Below are positions 16,470-25,974 of a DNA stretch of 64,000 nucleotides, in pieces. The translations under genes and the position numbers were made by a program. The notes beneath the pieces are model-generated. The model was not told the origin of the DNA. It saw only the letters and a list, made by a program, of their open reading frames with translations, and ran no database searches. This DNA comes from Georgenia wutianyii. GTDB taxonomy: Bacteria; Actinomycetota; Actinomycetes; Actinomycetales; Actinomycetaceae. Location of the stretch: assembly GCF_006349365.1 (NCBI RefSeq), contig NZ_CP040899.1:868001-932000 (forward strand), read 5' to 3'. Numbering within the stretch: the first letter of the stretch is position 1; each line of letters starts with the position of its first letter.

Positions 16470-19058
16470 TCAGGGCTGGGTGGTGCGGTCGGCGGCCTGG
16501 GCGGCGAGGGCACGGCGGACGGCGTCGCGGTCCTCGCTCACCAGCCGGCGCAGCGCGGGCGCGGCGTCGGGGTGGGCGGCGAGCCACTCGTCGGTCCGGG
16601 CGAGGAGGTCGACGCCGTGGACGTCGGCCAGCCCCGCGAGCGGGAACGGGTACATGCCCGTGACGACGGTCTGGGCCATCTCGTTGGTCCGCTCGGCCCA
16701 CACCCGCTCGAGGGAGTCGAAGTAGCGGTCGACGAACGGCACGAGCAGCGCCGGGTCGTGGACGTCGGTGAACCCGTCGACGACGGCGTTCTGGAGGGCG
16801 TTCGGCAGTCGCTCGGAGTCGACGACCGACTCCCACACCTGCTCCTTGGCCTCGCGCGTCGGGATGATGGCCCCGGCCCGCGCGGCGGCCTGACGCCCGG
16901 CGGCGGTGTTGTCGCGACGGGACTCCGCGGCGATCTCCTCCTCACCCGCGCGCCCGCCGGCCGCGAGGGAGGTGAGCAGCGCCCAGCGCAGGTCGGTGTC
17001 CACGGCCAGGCCGGGCAGCGTCGTCGTGCCGTCGAGCAGGCCGGCGACGGTGTCGAGCTGGGACTCGGTCACCGCCTCGTGGGCGAACGCCCGGACGAGC
17101 TGGAGCTGGCTGTCCGATCCAGCCTCGGCGGCCTGCGCGATCTCCCACAGCCGGTCGGCGACCCGCGGGGTGAGCTCGGCGCGACTCTCCGGCGCGCTGT
17201 AGCCGCGCAGCGCGAGACCGAGCTGGCGCAGCAGGACGAGCAGGACGGTGGAGTCGGTCTGGGCTCCGACGTTGCGCAGCACGAGCTCGATGTACTCGCG
17301 GGCCGGCAGCTCGCCGTCACGGGTCATGTCCCAGGCCGCCGCCCAGATGAGGGAGCGGGCGAGGGAGTCCTCGAAGTGGGCGAGGTGCTCGACGGCGGTG
17401 CGCAGCGAGTCCTCGTCCAGGCGGACCTTCGCGTAGGCGAGGTCCTCGTCGTTGAGGAGGATGAGCGCCGGGCGCGGACGCCCGACGAGCTCGGGGATCT
17501 CGGTCCGCGCGCCGTCGACGTCGGTCTCGACGCGCAGCACGCGCTCCAGGCGGGTGGCGCCGTCGCGCTCGACGACGTCGTACCCGCCGATGACGAGGCG
17601 GTGCGGGCGCTGGACGGGGTACTCCTCGGGCACCTCCTGGGTGACGACGAAGGAGGTGATGACGCCGTCGTCGTCGGTCGTCAGCTCGGGCCGCAGCAGG
17701 GTGACGCCCGCGCGCTCGAGCCACACCTGGGACCAGGCGGTGAGGTCGCGGCCGCTGGTCGCCTCGAGCTCGGTGAGCAGGTCGCGCAGCTCGGTGTTGC
17801 CCCACTCGTGCTTGGCGAAGTACCGGCGCACGCCGGCGAGGAACTCCTCGCGTCCCACCCAGGCGACGAGCTGCTTGAGCACCGAGGCGCCCTTGGCGTA
17901 GGTGATGCCGTCGAAGTTCACCTCGACGTCCTCGAGGTCGTTGATCTCCGCGACGATCGGGTGCGTGGAGGGGAGCTGGTCCTGCCGGTAGGCCCAGCCC
18001 TTCTCCAGGGAGGAGAAGGTGGTCCACGCCTCGGTCCACTCGGTGGCCTCGGCGGTGGCGAGGGTGGACATGTACTCGGCGAAGGACTCGTTGAGCCACA
18101 GGTCGTTCCACCACCGCATGGTCACGAGGTCGCCGAACCACATGTGGGCGAGCTCGTGGAGGATGGTGACGACGCGCCGCTCGACGGTGGCCTCGGGGAC
18201 CTTGGAGCGGAAGACGTAGTTCTCCAGGAAGGTGACGGCGCCCGCGTTCTCCATCGCGCCGGCGTTGAACTCGGGGACGAAGAGCTGGTCGTACTTCTCG
18301 AACGGGTAGGGGCGGTCGAACGTCTTCTCGAAGAACGCGAAGCCGGCCCGGGTGATGTCCATGACGTTCTCGGCGTCGAGGTGCTCGGCGAGCGACGCGC
18401 GGCAGAACACGCCGAGGGGGATGGTCCGGCCGTCGGAGCTCGTGAGCTCGCCGGTGACCCGGTGGTAGGGGCCGGCGACGATCGCCGTGATGTAGCTGGA
18501 GATCCGCGGCGTCGGGGCGAAGTGCCAGACGGCGGCGCTCTCGTCGCCGTCCGCGGCCTGCGGCTCGGGGGTCGGGGAGTTGGACACGACGGTCCAGTGC
18601 TTGGGGGCGCGCACGCTGAAGCGGAACTCGGCCTTGAGGTCGGGCTGCTCGAAGACGGCGAACACGCGCCGGGAGTCGGCGACCTCGAACTGGCTGTAGA
18701 GGTAGACCTCGTCGTCGACCGGGTCGACGAAGCGGTGCAGGCCCTCGCCGGTGTGCATGTAGCGGCAGTCGGCGACGACGACGAGCTCGTTGCGCTCGGC
18801 AAGGCCCTCGACAGCGACGCGCGCGCCGTCCCAGGCGCGGGGGTCGACCTGGCGGCCGTTGAGCTCGATCTCGTGGACGGCGTCGGCGATGAGGTCGACG
18901 AAGGTGCTCGCCCCCGGCGTCGCGGTGAAGGTGATCCGCGTGCGCGAGGCGAAGATCCGGTCCCCCCGGGTGAGGTCGAGGTCGACGTCGTAGCTCTCGA
19001 CGGCGACGGTCGCGGCGCGGTCCGCGGCCTCCTGACGGGTGAGGTTCTCTCCGGGCAC
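16470..19058 (-). CDS. pepN: aminopeptidase N (M1 family)
   Basis: 862 residues, full length for actinobacterial PepN. The zinc site is HELAH (about 300-304) with the third ligand Glu in WLNESFAEYM; the substrate-binding GAMEN motif is in FNAGAMENAGAVTFLENY (about 265). An ERAP1-like C-terminal half follows. It removes N-terminal residues from peptides in the cytosol; no signal peptide is seen. The GTG at 19058 is chosen because GAAGGAG lies 8 bp upstream and the protein starts PGENLTRQEAADRAATVAVESYDVDLDL, typical of the family; longer in-frame starts run into the neighbouring gene region. Rv2467 is the mycobacterial equivalent. Confidence 0.96.
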   Translation of the reverse strand: MPGENLTRQEAADRAATVAVESYDVDLDLTRGDRIFASRTRITFTATPGASTFVDLIADAVHEIELNGRQVDPRAWDGARVAVEGLAERNELVVVADCRYMHTGEGLHRFVDPVDDEVYLYSQFEVADSRRVFAVFEQPDLKAEFRFSVRAPKHWTVVSNSPTPEPQAADGDESAAVWHFAPTPRISSYITAIVAGPYHRVTGELTSSDGRTIPLGVFCRASLAEHLDAENVMDITRAGFAFFEKTFDRPYPFEKYDQLFVPEFNAGAMENAGAVTFLENYVFRSKVPEATVERRVVTILHELAHMWFGDLVTMRWWNDLWLNESFAEYMSTLATAEATEWTEAWTTFSSLEKGWAYRQDQLPSTHPIVAEINDLEDVEVNFDGITYAKGASVLKQLVAWVGREEFLAGVRRYFAKHEWGNTELRDLLTELEATSGRDLTAWSQVWLERAGVTLLRPELTTDDDGVITSFVVTQEVPEEYPVQRPHRLVIGGYDVVERDGATRLERVLRVETDVDGARTEIPELVGRPRPALILLNDEDLAYAKVRLDEDSLRTAVEHLAHFEDSLARSLIWAAAWDMTRDGELPAREYIELVLRNVGAQTDSTVLLVLLRQLGLALRGYSAPESRAELTPRVADRLWEIAQAAEAGSDSQLQLVRAFAHEAVTESQLDTVAGLLDGTTTLPGLAVDTDLRWALLTSLAAGGRAGEEEIAAESRRDNTAAGRQAAARAGAIIPTREAKEQVWESVVDSERLPNALQNAVVDGFTDVHDPALLVPFVDRYFDSLERVWAERTNEMAQTVVTGMYPFPLAGLADVHGVDLLARTDEWLAAHPDAAPALRRLVSEDRDAVRRALAAQAADRTTQP

Positions 19059-19194
19059 GGTCCCTGCTCCTTCTGCGGTGTGTGCGCGCTTGTCGCGGCC
19101 CCCTCGATCCTGCCACGGCGGGCGACCGGGACACATCCGCATATGGTGGGCGCGGCGGTGCGCCGCCCCTATCCGCCCCTCAAGGAGGACGCAC

Positions 19195-19818
19195 ATGAGC
19201 GAGGCCGTGACCACCCGGGAGGTCGCAGACTTCTGGTTCGACCCGGTCTGTCCCTGGGCCTGGATGACGTCGCGCTGGATCGGAGAGGTCGAGAAGGTGC
19301 GACCGGTGGGGGTCCGCTGGCACATCATGTCCCTCGCCGTGCTCAACGAGGGGCGCGAGCTGCCCGAGGAGTACCGCGAGGTCATGGCCAAGGCGTGGGG
19401 CCCGGCGCGCGTGGTCAACGCCGCGCGCGAGCTGCACGGCGAGGACGTCGTCAAGCCGCTCTACGACGCGCTCGGCACCCGCTTCCACCCAGGCGGCCGG
19501 GACACCGGTGACCCGGAGGTGCTCGTCGAGGCGCTCGAGGAGGCCGGCCTGCCGGCCGAGCTGGCCCGCTACGCGACCTCCGACGAGCTCGACGAGTCGC
19601 TGCGCGCGTCCCACCGCGAGGGCATCACCCGGGTGGGCGAGGACGTCGGCACGCCGGTCGTCGCCTTCGACGGCGTCGCGTTCTTCGGGCCGGTCGTCAC
19701 GCCCGCGCCGAAGGGGGAGGACGCCGGACGGCTGTGGGACGGCTGCGTCCTCGTCGCCGGCACGCCCGGGTTCTTCGAGCTCAAGCGCACCCGCACCCAG
19801 GGCCCCCGGTTCGACTGA
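19195..19818 (+). CDS. DsbA-fold oxidoreductase, Rv2466c-like (monothiol variant)
   Basis: 207 residues, strongly similar over its length to mycobacterial Rv2466c, a mycothiol/mycoredoxin-dependent reductase of the DsbA family. Shared stretches include VADFWFDPVCPW, WHIMSLAVLNE, AKAWGPARV and VGEDVGTPVVAF. The nucleophile Cys19 is kept in CPWAW, but the resolving Cys22 of the CPWC motif is Ala. The enzyme would then need an external thiol such as mycothiol to complete its cycle. ATG preceded by AAGGAGG (19182-19188). It lies next to pepN, as in mycobacteria. Confidence 0.9.
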   Translation: MSEAVTTREVADFWFDPVCPWAWMTSRWIGEVEKVRPVGVRWHIMSLAVLNEGRELPEEYREVMAKAWGPARVVNAARELHGEDVVKPLYDALGTRFHPGGRDTGDPEVLVEALEEAGLPAELARYATSDELDESLRASHREGITRVGEDVGTPVVAFDGVAFFGPVVTPAPKGEDAGRLWDGCVLVAGTPGFFELKRTRTQGPRFD

Positions 19819-19856
19819 CCCGAAGGCCCGGCTCTCCCTCCCTCCGTCCCCGACGC

Positions 19857-19958
19857 CGAGAGCCGGGTCCTGCACACGCTGAGGCGTGCAGGACCCAGCT
19901 CTCGCGGGGAGGGGTGTTCTCGCGCCGGCCTGACGCGTGCAGATCCAGCGCTCGGCGG
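19857..19958. repeat. family-2 palindrome plus degenerate half-copy
   Basis: CGAGAGC-C-GGGTCCTGCAC (19857-19875) pairs with GTGCAGGACCC-A-GCTCTCG (19886-19904), one C/A mismatch. A partial right arm (GTGCAGATCCAGCGCTCGGC, about 19937-19956) follows. It sits between convergent genes and probably folds as a bidirectional terminator. The arm begins with the same CGAGAGCCG core as the family-1 units. Confidence 0.8.
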
Positions 19959-19978
19959 GGGCGGGGGACCGCGGGTCG

Positions 19979-21424
19979 TCAGCCGGCGGTGTACTGCTCC
20001 AGGACGAGGGCGGCCTCGGCGCGGTAGCGCTCGCGGACCTCGGGGGTGGGCTGGGCGCTGAGCACGCGCGTGCCCTCCCGCTCCCACGTCGGGGGCTCCT
20101 CGGCGCCGGAGAGCACCCACGCCGCCTGGCGTGCGGCGCCGTCGGCGACGTACTCGCCCGGCTCGGGCAGCTCGACGTCCTGTCCCAGCACCGCCGGGGC
20201 GACGGCCTGCACCGCGGCCGAGCGGGCGGCCCCGCCGATGAGGCTGATCCGCCGGACGTCCACACCCTGCGCCTGCACCGCGGCCATCCCCTCGGCGAGG
20301 TGGCACAGCATGCCCTCGACGGCGGCGCGCGCGAGGTTCTCCCGCGTCATCGACTCGCGGGTCATGCCGCGCAGCGAGCCCGTCGCCTGCGGCAGGTTGG
20401 GGGTGCGCTCGCCGTCGAGGTAGGGCACGTGGACGAGCCCGCCGGCCCCGGGCTCGGCGGCGAGGGCGAGCTCGCTGAGCCCGGCGTGGTCCACGCCGAG
20501 CAGCCGGGCGGTCGCGTCGAGCACCCGTGAGGCGTTGAGCGTCGTCGCCATGGGCAGGAAGTTGCCCGTCGCGTCGGCGAAGCCGGTGACCAGCCCGCTG
20601 GGGTCGCGCACCGGGTCGGCGGCGACGGCGGAGACCACCCCGGAGGTGCCGAGGGAGATCGTCACGTGCCCGGTTCCCATGCCGACGCCGAGAGCGGCGG
20701 CCGCGTTGTCCCCGGCGCCGGGGCCGAGCAGCGCGCCGGTCCCGCCGACCCGTCCGGCGACGTCGGAGGGGCCGAGCACGCGGGGGAGGACGACGTCCTC
20801 GCGCCCGAGGGCCAGGGCGAGCAGGTCACGCCGGTAGGTGCCGGTCGCGGGGTCGAAGTAGCCCGTGCCGGAGGCGTCCGAGCGGTCGGTCACGAGGTCC
20901 GTCAGGACGCCGGTGCCGGCCAGGCGCCAGGTGAGCCAGTCGTGGGGGAGGGCGACGGCCGCCACCCGCGCGGCGTTGTCCGGCTCGTGCTCGGCGAGCC
21001 AGCGCAGCTTCGTCACGGTGAGCGAGGCGACGGGGACCGAGCCGATGGCCTCGACCCATGCGCGGCGCCCGGCCGCGACGTCGCCGTCGCCGAGCTCGGC
21101 GACGAGGTCCGCGGCGGCCTGGGCCGAGCGGGTGTCGTTCCACAGGAGCGCTGGCCGCACCACGCGGCCCTCGGCGTCGAGGGCGACGAGCCCGTGCTGC
21201 TGACCGCCGACGGCGACGGCGGCGACGTCGTCCAGGCCGCCCGCCTGGGCCAGCGCCTCCTGCAGGGCGACCCACCACGCCTCGGGGTCGACCTCGGTGC
21301 CGTCGGGGTGGCGGGCCTGCCCGCTGCGGACGAGCCGACCTGTCCGCGCGTCGCGGACGACGACCTTGCAGGACTGGGTCGAGCTGTCGATCCCGGCGAC
21401 GAGCCGACCGGTGAGCGGGGACAT
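19979..21424 (-). CDS. xylB: xylulokinase
   Basis: 481 residues, FGGY carbohydrate kinase fold. The N-terminal phosphate loop [27 protein letters not shown], the substrate-region [14 protein letters not shown] and the C-terminal ATP-site [22 protein letters not shown] are all recognisable. It converts D-xylulose to xylulose 5-phosphate. It is divergent from a ROK regulator that is followed by xylose isomerase, which makes the xylose assignment firm. No xylose transporter lies beside it. Confidence 0.94.
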   Translation of the reverse strand: MSPLTGRLVAGIDSSTQSCKVVVRDARTGRLVRSGQARHPDGTEVDPEAWWVALQEALAQAGGLDDVAAVAVGGQQHGLVALDAEGRVVRPALLWNDTRSAQAAADLVAELGDGDVAAGRRAWVEAIGSVPVASLTVTKLRWLAEHEPDNAARVAAVALPHDWLTWRLAGTGVLTDLVTDRSDASGTGYFDPATGTYRRDLLALALGREDVVLPRVLGPSDVAGRVGGTGALLGPGAGDNAAAALGVGMGTGHVTISLGTSGVVSAVAADPVRDPSGLVTGFADATGNFLPMATTLNASRVLDATARLLGVDHAGLSELALAAEPGAGGLVHVPYLDGERTPNLPQATGSLRGMTRESMTRENLARAAVEGMLCHLAEGMAAVQAQGVDVRRISLIGGAARSAAVQAVAPAVLGQDVELPEPGEYVADGAARQAAWVLSGAEEPPTWEREGTRVLSAQPTPEVRERYRAEAALVLEQYTAG

Positions 21425-21450
21425 GGCGCCACCTCTTTGGGAGCGAAGGG

Positions 21451-21492
21451 TTTGTTAGAGCATAGAACTAAAGCAGTCGGCGCCGGTAAGGT
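21451..21492. promoter_or_regulatory. xylB/ROK divergent control region
   Basis: AT-rich TTTGTT-N9-AACTAAA (21451-21472) lies between the divergent genes. A related AGTT...AACAAA element lies before xylA at 22760-22784, reminiscent of XylR operators (TTTGTT/AACAAA half-sites). The spacing differs, so this is tentative. TAAGGT (21487-21492) lies 6 bp before the ROK ATG, suggesting a leaderless transcript. Confidence 0.4.
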
Positions 21493-21498
21493 CAAGGC

Positions 21499-22743
21499 AT
21501 GACGGCACTCGACGACCTGCGCAGCGACCCGCCGACGACGGTGGGCGTGGGGCAGGCCGCGCTGCGCGACCAGAACCTCGCCGTCGTCGCCACCCTGGCC
21601 TTCGCCGCACCGGAGCCGGTCTCCCGGGCGGCGATCGCCGCGGCGAGCGGTCTCACCCGGTCCACCGTCTCGCGGCTCGTCGACGAGCTCCTCGCCGGCG
21701 GGGTGCTGCGTGAGCTCCCGCGGCAGGTGGCCGGTCGGGGCCGGCCGGCCACGCCTCTCGCCCCGGCGCGCGGCACTCTCGTCGGGCTGGGCCTGGAGGT
21801 CTCGCCCAGCTACCTCGGCGCCCGGCTCGTCGACCTCAACGGAGACGTCCTCGCCGAGCAGGTCCTCCCCGCCCACCTGGAGCGGAGCGACGCGCATGAG
21901 GTCCTCGCCCGCCTCTCCCGGCTCGCCTCGCAGGTGCTCGCCGACAGCTCGGAGGGCTGGTCCACCCTTGCTGGGGTGCGCCTCGCCGTGCCGGGCCTGG
22001 TCGATTCCGCGGGCCTCGTCCTGCGGGCACCGAACCTCGGCTGGCGCGAGGTCTCGCCAGGCGACCACCTCGACGCCGCCGTCCTCGCCGCGGCCGGCGG
22101 GCGTCCTGGGCCGCCGCCGGCGGTGGGGGTGGGCAACGAGGCCGACTTCGCCGCGCTCGCCCACGCCCTGGAGGTCCCGGGCCGCCCGGCGGGCAGCGCG
22201 AGCTTCTTCTACGTCTCCGCCGACATCGGCATCGGTGGCGCGTGCGTGGTCGACGGCGCGCCCGCGCGTGGGCGGCACGGGTGGGCGGGGGAGATCGGGC
22301 ACACGCTCATCGACCCCGCCGGGCCCGTGTGCACGTGCGGTGCGCGTGGCTGCCTCGAGCAGTACGCCGGGCGTGACGCGCTGCTCGCCGCGGCGGGACT
22401 GGCCCCGGACGTGGAGGTCGAGGCGCTCGCGGCCGCGGCTTCCGAGCCGGGACGTGCGCGGGAGGCCGTCGCGCAGGCGGGCCGTGCGCTCGGAGTGGCG
22501 ATCTCCAACGTCGTCAACTTGCTCGACGTCGCCGACGTCGTCCTCGGGGGCCAGTTCGTCCCGCTCCTGCCGGCCCTGCGGCCGGCCATGGAGGAGGAGC
22601 TGCGCAGCCGGGTGCTCGCCGCGCCGTGGCTGGACGTGACGCTGCGAGCGGGCGAGGGCGGGATGCCGTCACTGACCGGGGCCGCCTACGCGGTGCTCGG
22701 GGACGTCGTCGCCGGTCCGAGCGCCTGGCTGCAGGTGGCTTGA
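21499..22743 (+). CDS. ROK-family transcriptional regulator (XylR-type)
   Basis: 414 residues. The N-terminal winged helix (about 15-80; ALRDQNLAVVATLAFA, SRAAIAAASGLTRSTVSRLVDELLAGG) precedes a ROK sugar-kinase-like domain. The ROK zinc motif is GEIGHTLIDPAGPVCTCGARGCLEQYAG (His plus three Cys), with VSADIGIGGACV upstream. Such proteins bind xylose or a related sugar and repress xyl genes. Its position between xylB and xylA fits XylR. The start is ATG, 6 bp after a TAAGGT box. Confidence 0.9.
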   Translation: MTALDDLRSDPPTTVGVGQAALRDQNLAVVATLAFAAPEPVSRAAIAAASGLTRSTVSRLVDELLAGGVLRELPRQVAGRGRPATPLAPARGTLVGLGLEVSPSYLGARLVDLNGDVLAEQVLPAHLERSDAHEVLARLSRLASQVLADSSEGWSTLAGVRLAVPGLVDSAGLVLRAPNLGWREVSPGDHLDAAVLAAAGGRPGPPPAVGVGNEADFAALAHALEVPGRPAGSASFFYVSADIGIGGACVVDGAPARGRHGWAGEIGHTLIDPAGPVCTCGARGCLEQYAGRDALLAAAGLAPDVEVEALAAAASEPGRAREAVAQAGRALGVAISNVVNLLDVADVVLGGQFVPLLPALRPAMEEELRSRVLAAPWLDVTLRAGEGGMPSLTGAAYAVLGDVVAGPSAWLQVA

Positions 22744-22759
22744 CACGGCCCTCCGAACC

Positions 22760-22784
22760 TAGTTAATTTCACTACACAACAAAT
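22760..22784 (+). promoter_or_regulatory. possible XylR operator before xylA
   Basis: TAGTT-N13-AACAAAT, one of the few AT-rich stretches in the window, ends 18 bp before the xylA start. It shares TAGTT and AACAAA with the complement of the element at 21451-21472, although the central spacing differs (13 versus 9). Confidence 0.35.
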
Positions 22785-22802
22785 CTCGACGAGGAGTCAA
22801 CC

Positions 22803-23984
22803 ATGGTGCGAAAGCCCACCCCTGACGACCGCTTCTCCTTCGGTATCTGGACCGTCGGCTGGACTGCCCACGACGCGTTCGGATCGGCGAGCCGGCCGGC
22901 GCTCGACCCGTGGGAGTACGCGACGAAGCTCGCCGAGCTCGGCGCGTGGGGCGTGACCTTCCACGACGACGACGTCGTGCCCTTCGGCTCCGACGACGCC
23001 GAGCGCGAGCGGATCCTCACCCGCTTCAAGCAGGCCACCGACGACGCCGGCCTCGTCATCGAGATGGTGACGACCAACACCTTCAGCCACCCCGTCTTCA
23101 AGGACGGCGCGTTCACCGCCAACGACCGCTCCGTGCGTCGTTACGGCCTGCGCAAGGTGCTGCGCAACGTCGACCTCGCCGCCGAGCTGGGCGCCTCGAC
23201 CTTCGTCATGTGGGGCGGGCGTGAGGGCAGCGAGTACGACGGCGTCAAGGACGTCAAGGCCGCGCTCGACCGCTACCGCGAGGGCATCGACACCGTCGCC
23301 GGCTACATCAAGGAGAAGGGCTACGACCTGCGCATCGCGCTCGAGCCCAAGCCGAACGAGCCCCGCGGCGACATCCTCCTGCCGACCGTCGGCCACGCGC
23401 TCGGCTTCATCGCCGAGCTCGAGAACGGCGACATCGTCGGCCTCAACCCGGAGACCGGCCACGAGCAGATGGCGGGCCTGAACTACACCCACGCCCTCGC
23501 GCAGGCGCTGTGGTCCGGCAAGCTCTTCCACATCGACCTCAACGGCCAGCGGTCCATCAAGTACGACCAGGACCTCGTCTTCGGTCACGGCGACCTGCTG
23601 TCGGCGTTCTTCACCGTCGACCTGATCGAGAACGGCTTCCCGGGCGGCGGCCCCCGCTACGAGGGCCCGCGCCACTTCGACTACAAGCCCTCGCGCACCG
23701 AGTACATGCAGGGCGTGTGGGACTCCGCCGAGGCGAACATGGCGATGTACCTCATGCTCGCCGAGAAGGCCGCGGCCTACCGCGCCGACCCGCGCGTGCA
23801 GGAGGCGTTCGCCGAGTCCGGCGTGCTCGAGCTGTCCCAGCCCACCCTCGGTGAGGGCGAGACCCTCACCGACCTGCTCGCCGACCGCAGCACCTTCGAG
23901 GACTTCGACGTCGAGGCCGCCGCGCGTCGCGAGTACCGCTTCGTGCGCCTCAACCAGCTCGCGATGGAGCACCTCATCGGCTGA
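22803..23984 (+). CDS. xylA: xylose isomerase
   Basis: 393 residues, the short class I actinobacterial isomerase (as in Streptomyces and Arthrobacter). The catalytic His and Asp are in [14 protein letters not shown], Lys/Glu in [15 protein letters not shown], and metal ligands in [19 protein letters not shown] and [19 protein letters not shown]. It interconverts D-xylose and D-xylulose with Mg/Mn/Co and feeds XylB. Start ATG after GAGGAG. Palindromic repeats begin 8 bp past the stop. Confidence 0.97.
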   Translation: MVRKPTPDDRFSFGIWTVGWTAHDAFGSASRPALDPWEYATKLAELGAWGVTFHDDDVVPFGSDDAERERILTRFKQATDDAGLVIEMVTTNTFSHPVFKDGAFTANDRSVRRYGLRKVLRNVDLAAELGASTFVMWGGREGSEYDGVKDVKAALDRYREGIDTVAGYIKEKGYDLRIALEPKPNEPRGDILLPTVGHALGFIAELENGDIVGLNPETGHEQMAGLNYTHALAQALWSGKLFHIDLNGQRSIKYDQDLVFGHGDLLSAFFTVDLIENGFPGGGPRYEGPRHFDYKPSRTEYMQGVWDSAEANMAMYLMLAEKAAAYRADPRVQEAFAESGVLELSQPTLGEGETLTDLLADRSTFEDFDVEAAARREYRFVRLNQLAMEHLIG

Positions 23985-23991
23985 CCGGCCG

Positions 23992-24047
23992 CCAGACGCC
24001 GAGAGCCGGATCATGCACCATGCATGATCCGGCTCTCGTGCGTCTGG
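23992..24047. repeat. family-2 palindrome, extended stem
   Basis: GAGAGCCGGATCATGCA (24001-24017) pairs perfectly with TGCATGATCCGGCTCTC (24021-24037) around CCA. Outside it CCAGACGC (23992-23999) pairs with GCGTCTGG (24040-24047), giving about 25 paired bases. It follows the xylA stop by 7 bp and probably ends its transcript. Confidence 0.9.
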
Positions 24048-24080
24048 GTGCGTGCGTCTCGGGGGAAGGACCGCGCGGCG

Positions 24081-24103
24081 TGCACGATCCAGCTCTCGGC
24101 GGG
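24081..24103. repeat. solitary family-2 half-element
   Basis: A lone right arm, TGCACGATCCAGCTCTCGGC (24081-24100), without a matching left arm nearby. It is probably a decayed copy of the palindrome at 24204. Confidence 0.7.
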
Positions 24104-24162
24104 ATGCGTGGGCCGGCGTGTGCGCGGCTGAGCGTGCGGTCCCGCCCGTGCTGCCTACCCCC

Positions 24163-24205
24163 CATGCACCACCACATGCGCCCCACATGCACCACCACAT
24201 GCGCC
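24163..24205. repeat. 20-bp direct repeat, two copies
   Basis: CATGCACCACCACATGCGCC occurs at 24163-24182 and again at 24186-24205. The second copy runs straight into the palindrome at 24204. No gene is visible in the surrounding gap. Confidence 0.85.
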
Positions 24206-24244
24206 GAGAGCTGGATCGTGCGCGGTGCACGATCCAGCTCTCGG
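24204..24244. repeat. family-2 palindrome
   Basis: CCGAGAGCTGGATCGTGC (24204-24221) and GCACGATCCAGCTCTCGG (24227-24244), 18 perfect pairs around a GCGGT loop. It ends 17 bp past the pmmB stop, suited to terminate the minus-strand gene. The centre carries compensated changes relative to the 24001 copy (CGTGC/GCACG for CATGC/GCATG). Confidence 0.9.
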
Positions 24245-24260
24245 TGGGAGGGGCTGGGTG

Positions 24261-25958
24261 TCAGAGGCCGATGAGGGTGCCGAGCTCGGCCTTCATCGTC
24301 TCCAGGCGTTCCGCGGCGGCCCGACGGGTGTCGGGCAGCTCGTCGCGCTCGTGCACCGGCACGATGACCTCGAGGTAGCACTTGAGCTTGGGCTCGGTGC
24401 CGCTCGGCCGGACGATCGCCCGGTCCCCGCGCTCGGTGAGGTAGACCAGGCCCTCGGTCGGGGGCAGGCCGTCCGCGCCGGCGCTGAGGTCGGTGGTGCG
24501 CACGACGGGCGAGCCCGCGAGCGTCGCCGGGCCCTGGCTCCGCAGCCGCTCCATGGCCTGCGGGATGAGGCTGAGGTCGGCCACCCGCAGCGTGAGCGGG
24601 GCGGTGGCGTGCAGCCCGTACTGCAGGGCGAGGTCGTCCAGCGCGTCGGTGAGGGTCCGGCCCTTGTCGACGAGCTGGCTGGCGAGGAACGCCACCCGCA
24701 CGGCGGCGCTGATGCCGTCCTTGTCGCGCACGGCCTCGGGGTCCACGCAGTAGCCCAGCGCCTCCTCGTAGCCGAACACGAGGCCCGGCACCCGGCTGAT
24801 CCACTTGAACCCGGTGAGGGTCGTGCGGTGCTCCAGCCCGTGGGACTCGGCGATCCGCGCGAGCAGCCGCGAGGAGACCAGGGAGCTGGCGAGCACGCCG
24901 CGCCCCTCGACCGCCGCGCTGATCGCGGACTGCTTGCCGAGCAGCGCCCCGACCTCGTCGCCGGTGAGCTGGCGCCAGCCGCCGAGCGCGGACTGGTCCG
25001 GCACCGCGACCGAGCAGCGGTCGGCGTCGGGGTCGTTGGCGATGATGAGGTCGGCGTCGACCTTCTGCGCGAGGCGGAAGGCGAGGTCGAGCGCGCCGGG
25101 CTCCTCGGGGTTGGGGAACGCGACCGTCGGGAAGTCCGGGTCGGGCTCGGCCTGCTCGGCGACGACGTGGAGGTCGGTGAACCCGGCCCGCCGGAGCGTC
25201 TCGGACGCCACCGCCGCCCCCACCCCGTGCATCGGGGTGTAGACGATGCGCAGGCTGCGCGCGTACCCGGTGGGCACGAGCGAGGAGGCGCGGGCGATGT
25301 AGTCCTCGACGATCGAGGGGTCGAGCACCTGCCACCCGTCGGGCGGCAGCGGCACGTCCGGCACCGCGCCGACGGCGTCGATGCGGGCGGCGATCTGCGC
25401 GTCCGCGGGGGTGACGAGCTGGGCGCCCTGCCCGGAGTCGGTGACGACCCGCCCACCGAGGTAGACCTTGTAGCCGTTGTCCTCCTTCGGGTTGTGGGAG
25501 GCGGTGACCATGACTCCGGCGTCGGCACCGAGCGCGCGCACGGCGTAGGCGAGCACCGGGGTGGGGCCGGGACCGGGCATGAGCATCGCCTCGCCGCCCG
25601 CGCCGGTGACGACGGCGGCGGCGTCCTGCGCGAAGCGCTCGGAGCCGTGCCGGGCGTCGTAGCCGATGACGACGCGCGGGGCCGCGCCGTCGAGCTGCTC
25701 GGTGAGCCAGGCGGTGAGCCCGGCGGTGGTGCGGATGATGACGGCCCGGTTCATCCGGTTCGGGCCGCCGGCGACCGCGCCGCGCAGTCCTGCCGTGCCG
25801 AAGACGAGCGGCCCGGAGAAGCGGTCCTCGAGCTCGGCCCGGGCCTCCTGCGCCTCGGGCCCGTCACCGGTGGCCTCCTCGAGCAGCGTGCCGACCTCGT
25901 TCGCGGTGAACGGGTCCGGGTCCTCGGCGATCCAACGCCGGATGACCTCGACATCCAT
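24261..25958 (-). CDS. pmmB: phospho-sugar mutase (phosphomannomutase/phosphoglucomutase)
   Basis: 565 residues, alpha-D-phosphohexomutase fold. FGTAGLRGAVAGGPNRMNR opens domain 1, the phosphoserine lies in VMVTASHNPKEDNGYKVYLGG (about 153), the metal loop is in NDPDADRCSVAVPD, sugar recognition in GYEEALGY and phosphate binding in RPSGTEPKLKCY. It interconverts hexose 1- and 6-phosphates. It heads a minus-strand pair with deoD, in the same order as mycobacterial pmmB and deoD (Rv3308-Rv3307). Mannose versus glucose preference cannot be decided. Confidence 0.93.
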   Translation of the reverse strand: MDVEVIRRWIAEDPDPFTANEVGTLLEEATGDGPEAQEARAELEDRFSGPLVFGTAGLRGAVAGGPNRMNRAVIIRTTAGLTAWLTEQLDGAAPRVVIGYDARHGSERFAQDAAAVVTGAGGEAMLMPGPGPTPVLAYAVRALGADAGVMVTASHNPKEDNGYKVYLGGRVVTDSGQGAQLVTPADAQIAARIDAVGAVPDVPLPPDGWQVLDPSIVEDYIARASSLVPTGYARSLRIVYTPMHGVGAAVASETLRRAGFTDLHVVAEQAEPDPDFPTVAFPNPEEPGALDLAFRLAQKVDADLIIANDPDADRCSVAVPDQSALGGWRQLTGDEVGALLGKQSAISAAVEGRGVLASSLVSSRLLARIAESHGLEHRTTLTGFKWISRVPGLVFGYEEALGYCVDPEAVRDKDGISAAVRVAFLASQLVDKGRTLTDALDDLALQYGLHATAPLTLRVADLSLIPQAMERLRSQGPATLAGSPVVRTTDLSAGADGLPPTEGLVYLTERGDRAIVRPSGTEPKLKCYLEVIVPVHERDELPDTRRAAAERLETMKAELGTLIGL

Positions 25959-25974
25959 GTGTGTGCTCCCTTTC

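Noticed and set aside
15971..16725. Open frames through the 18-bp array giving six-residue peptide repeats
   Set aside because: An 18-bp period keeps any frame open. There is no ribosome site, and the same unit appears inverted at other loci, so it is DNA-level repetition, not a repeat protein.
19195..19818. SigH-type promoter expected for an Rv2466c homologue
   Set aside because: I looked for GGAA-N18/19-GTT upstream of 19195 and saw none; only a TATGGT-like box near 19142 is present.
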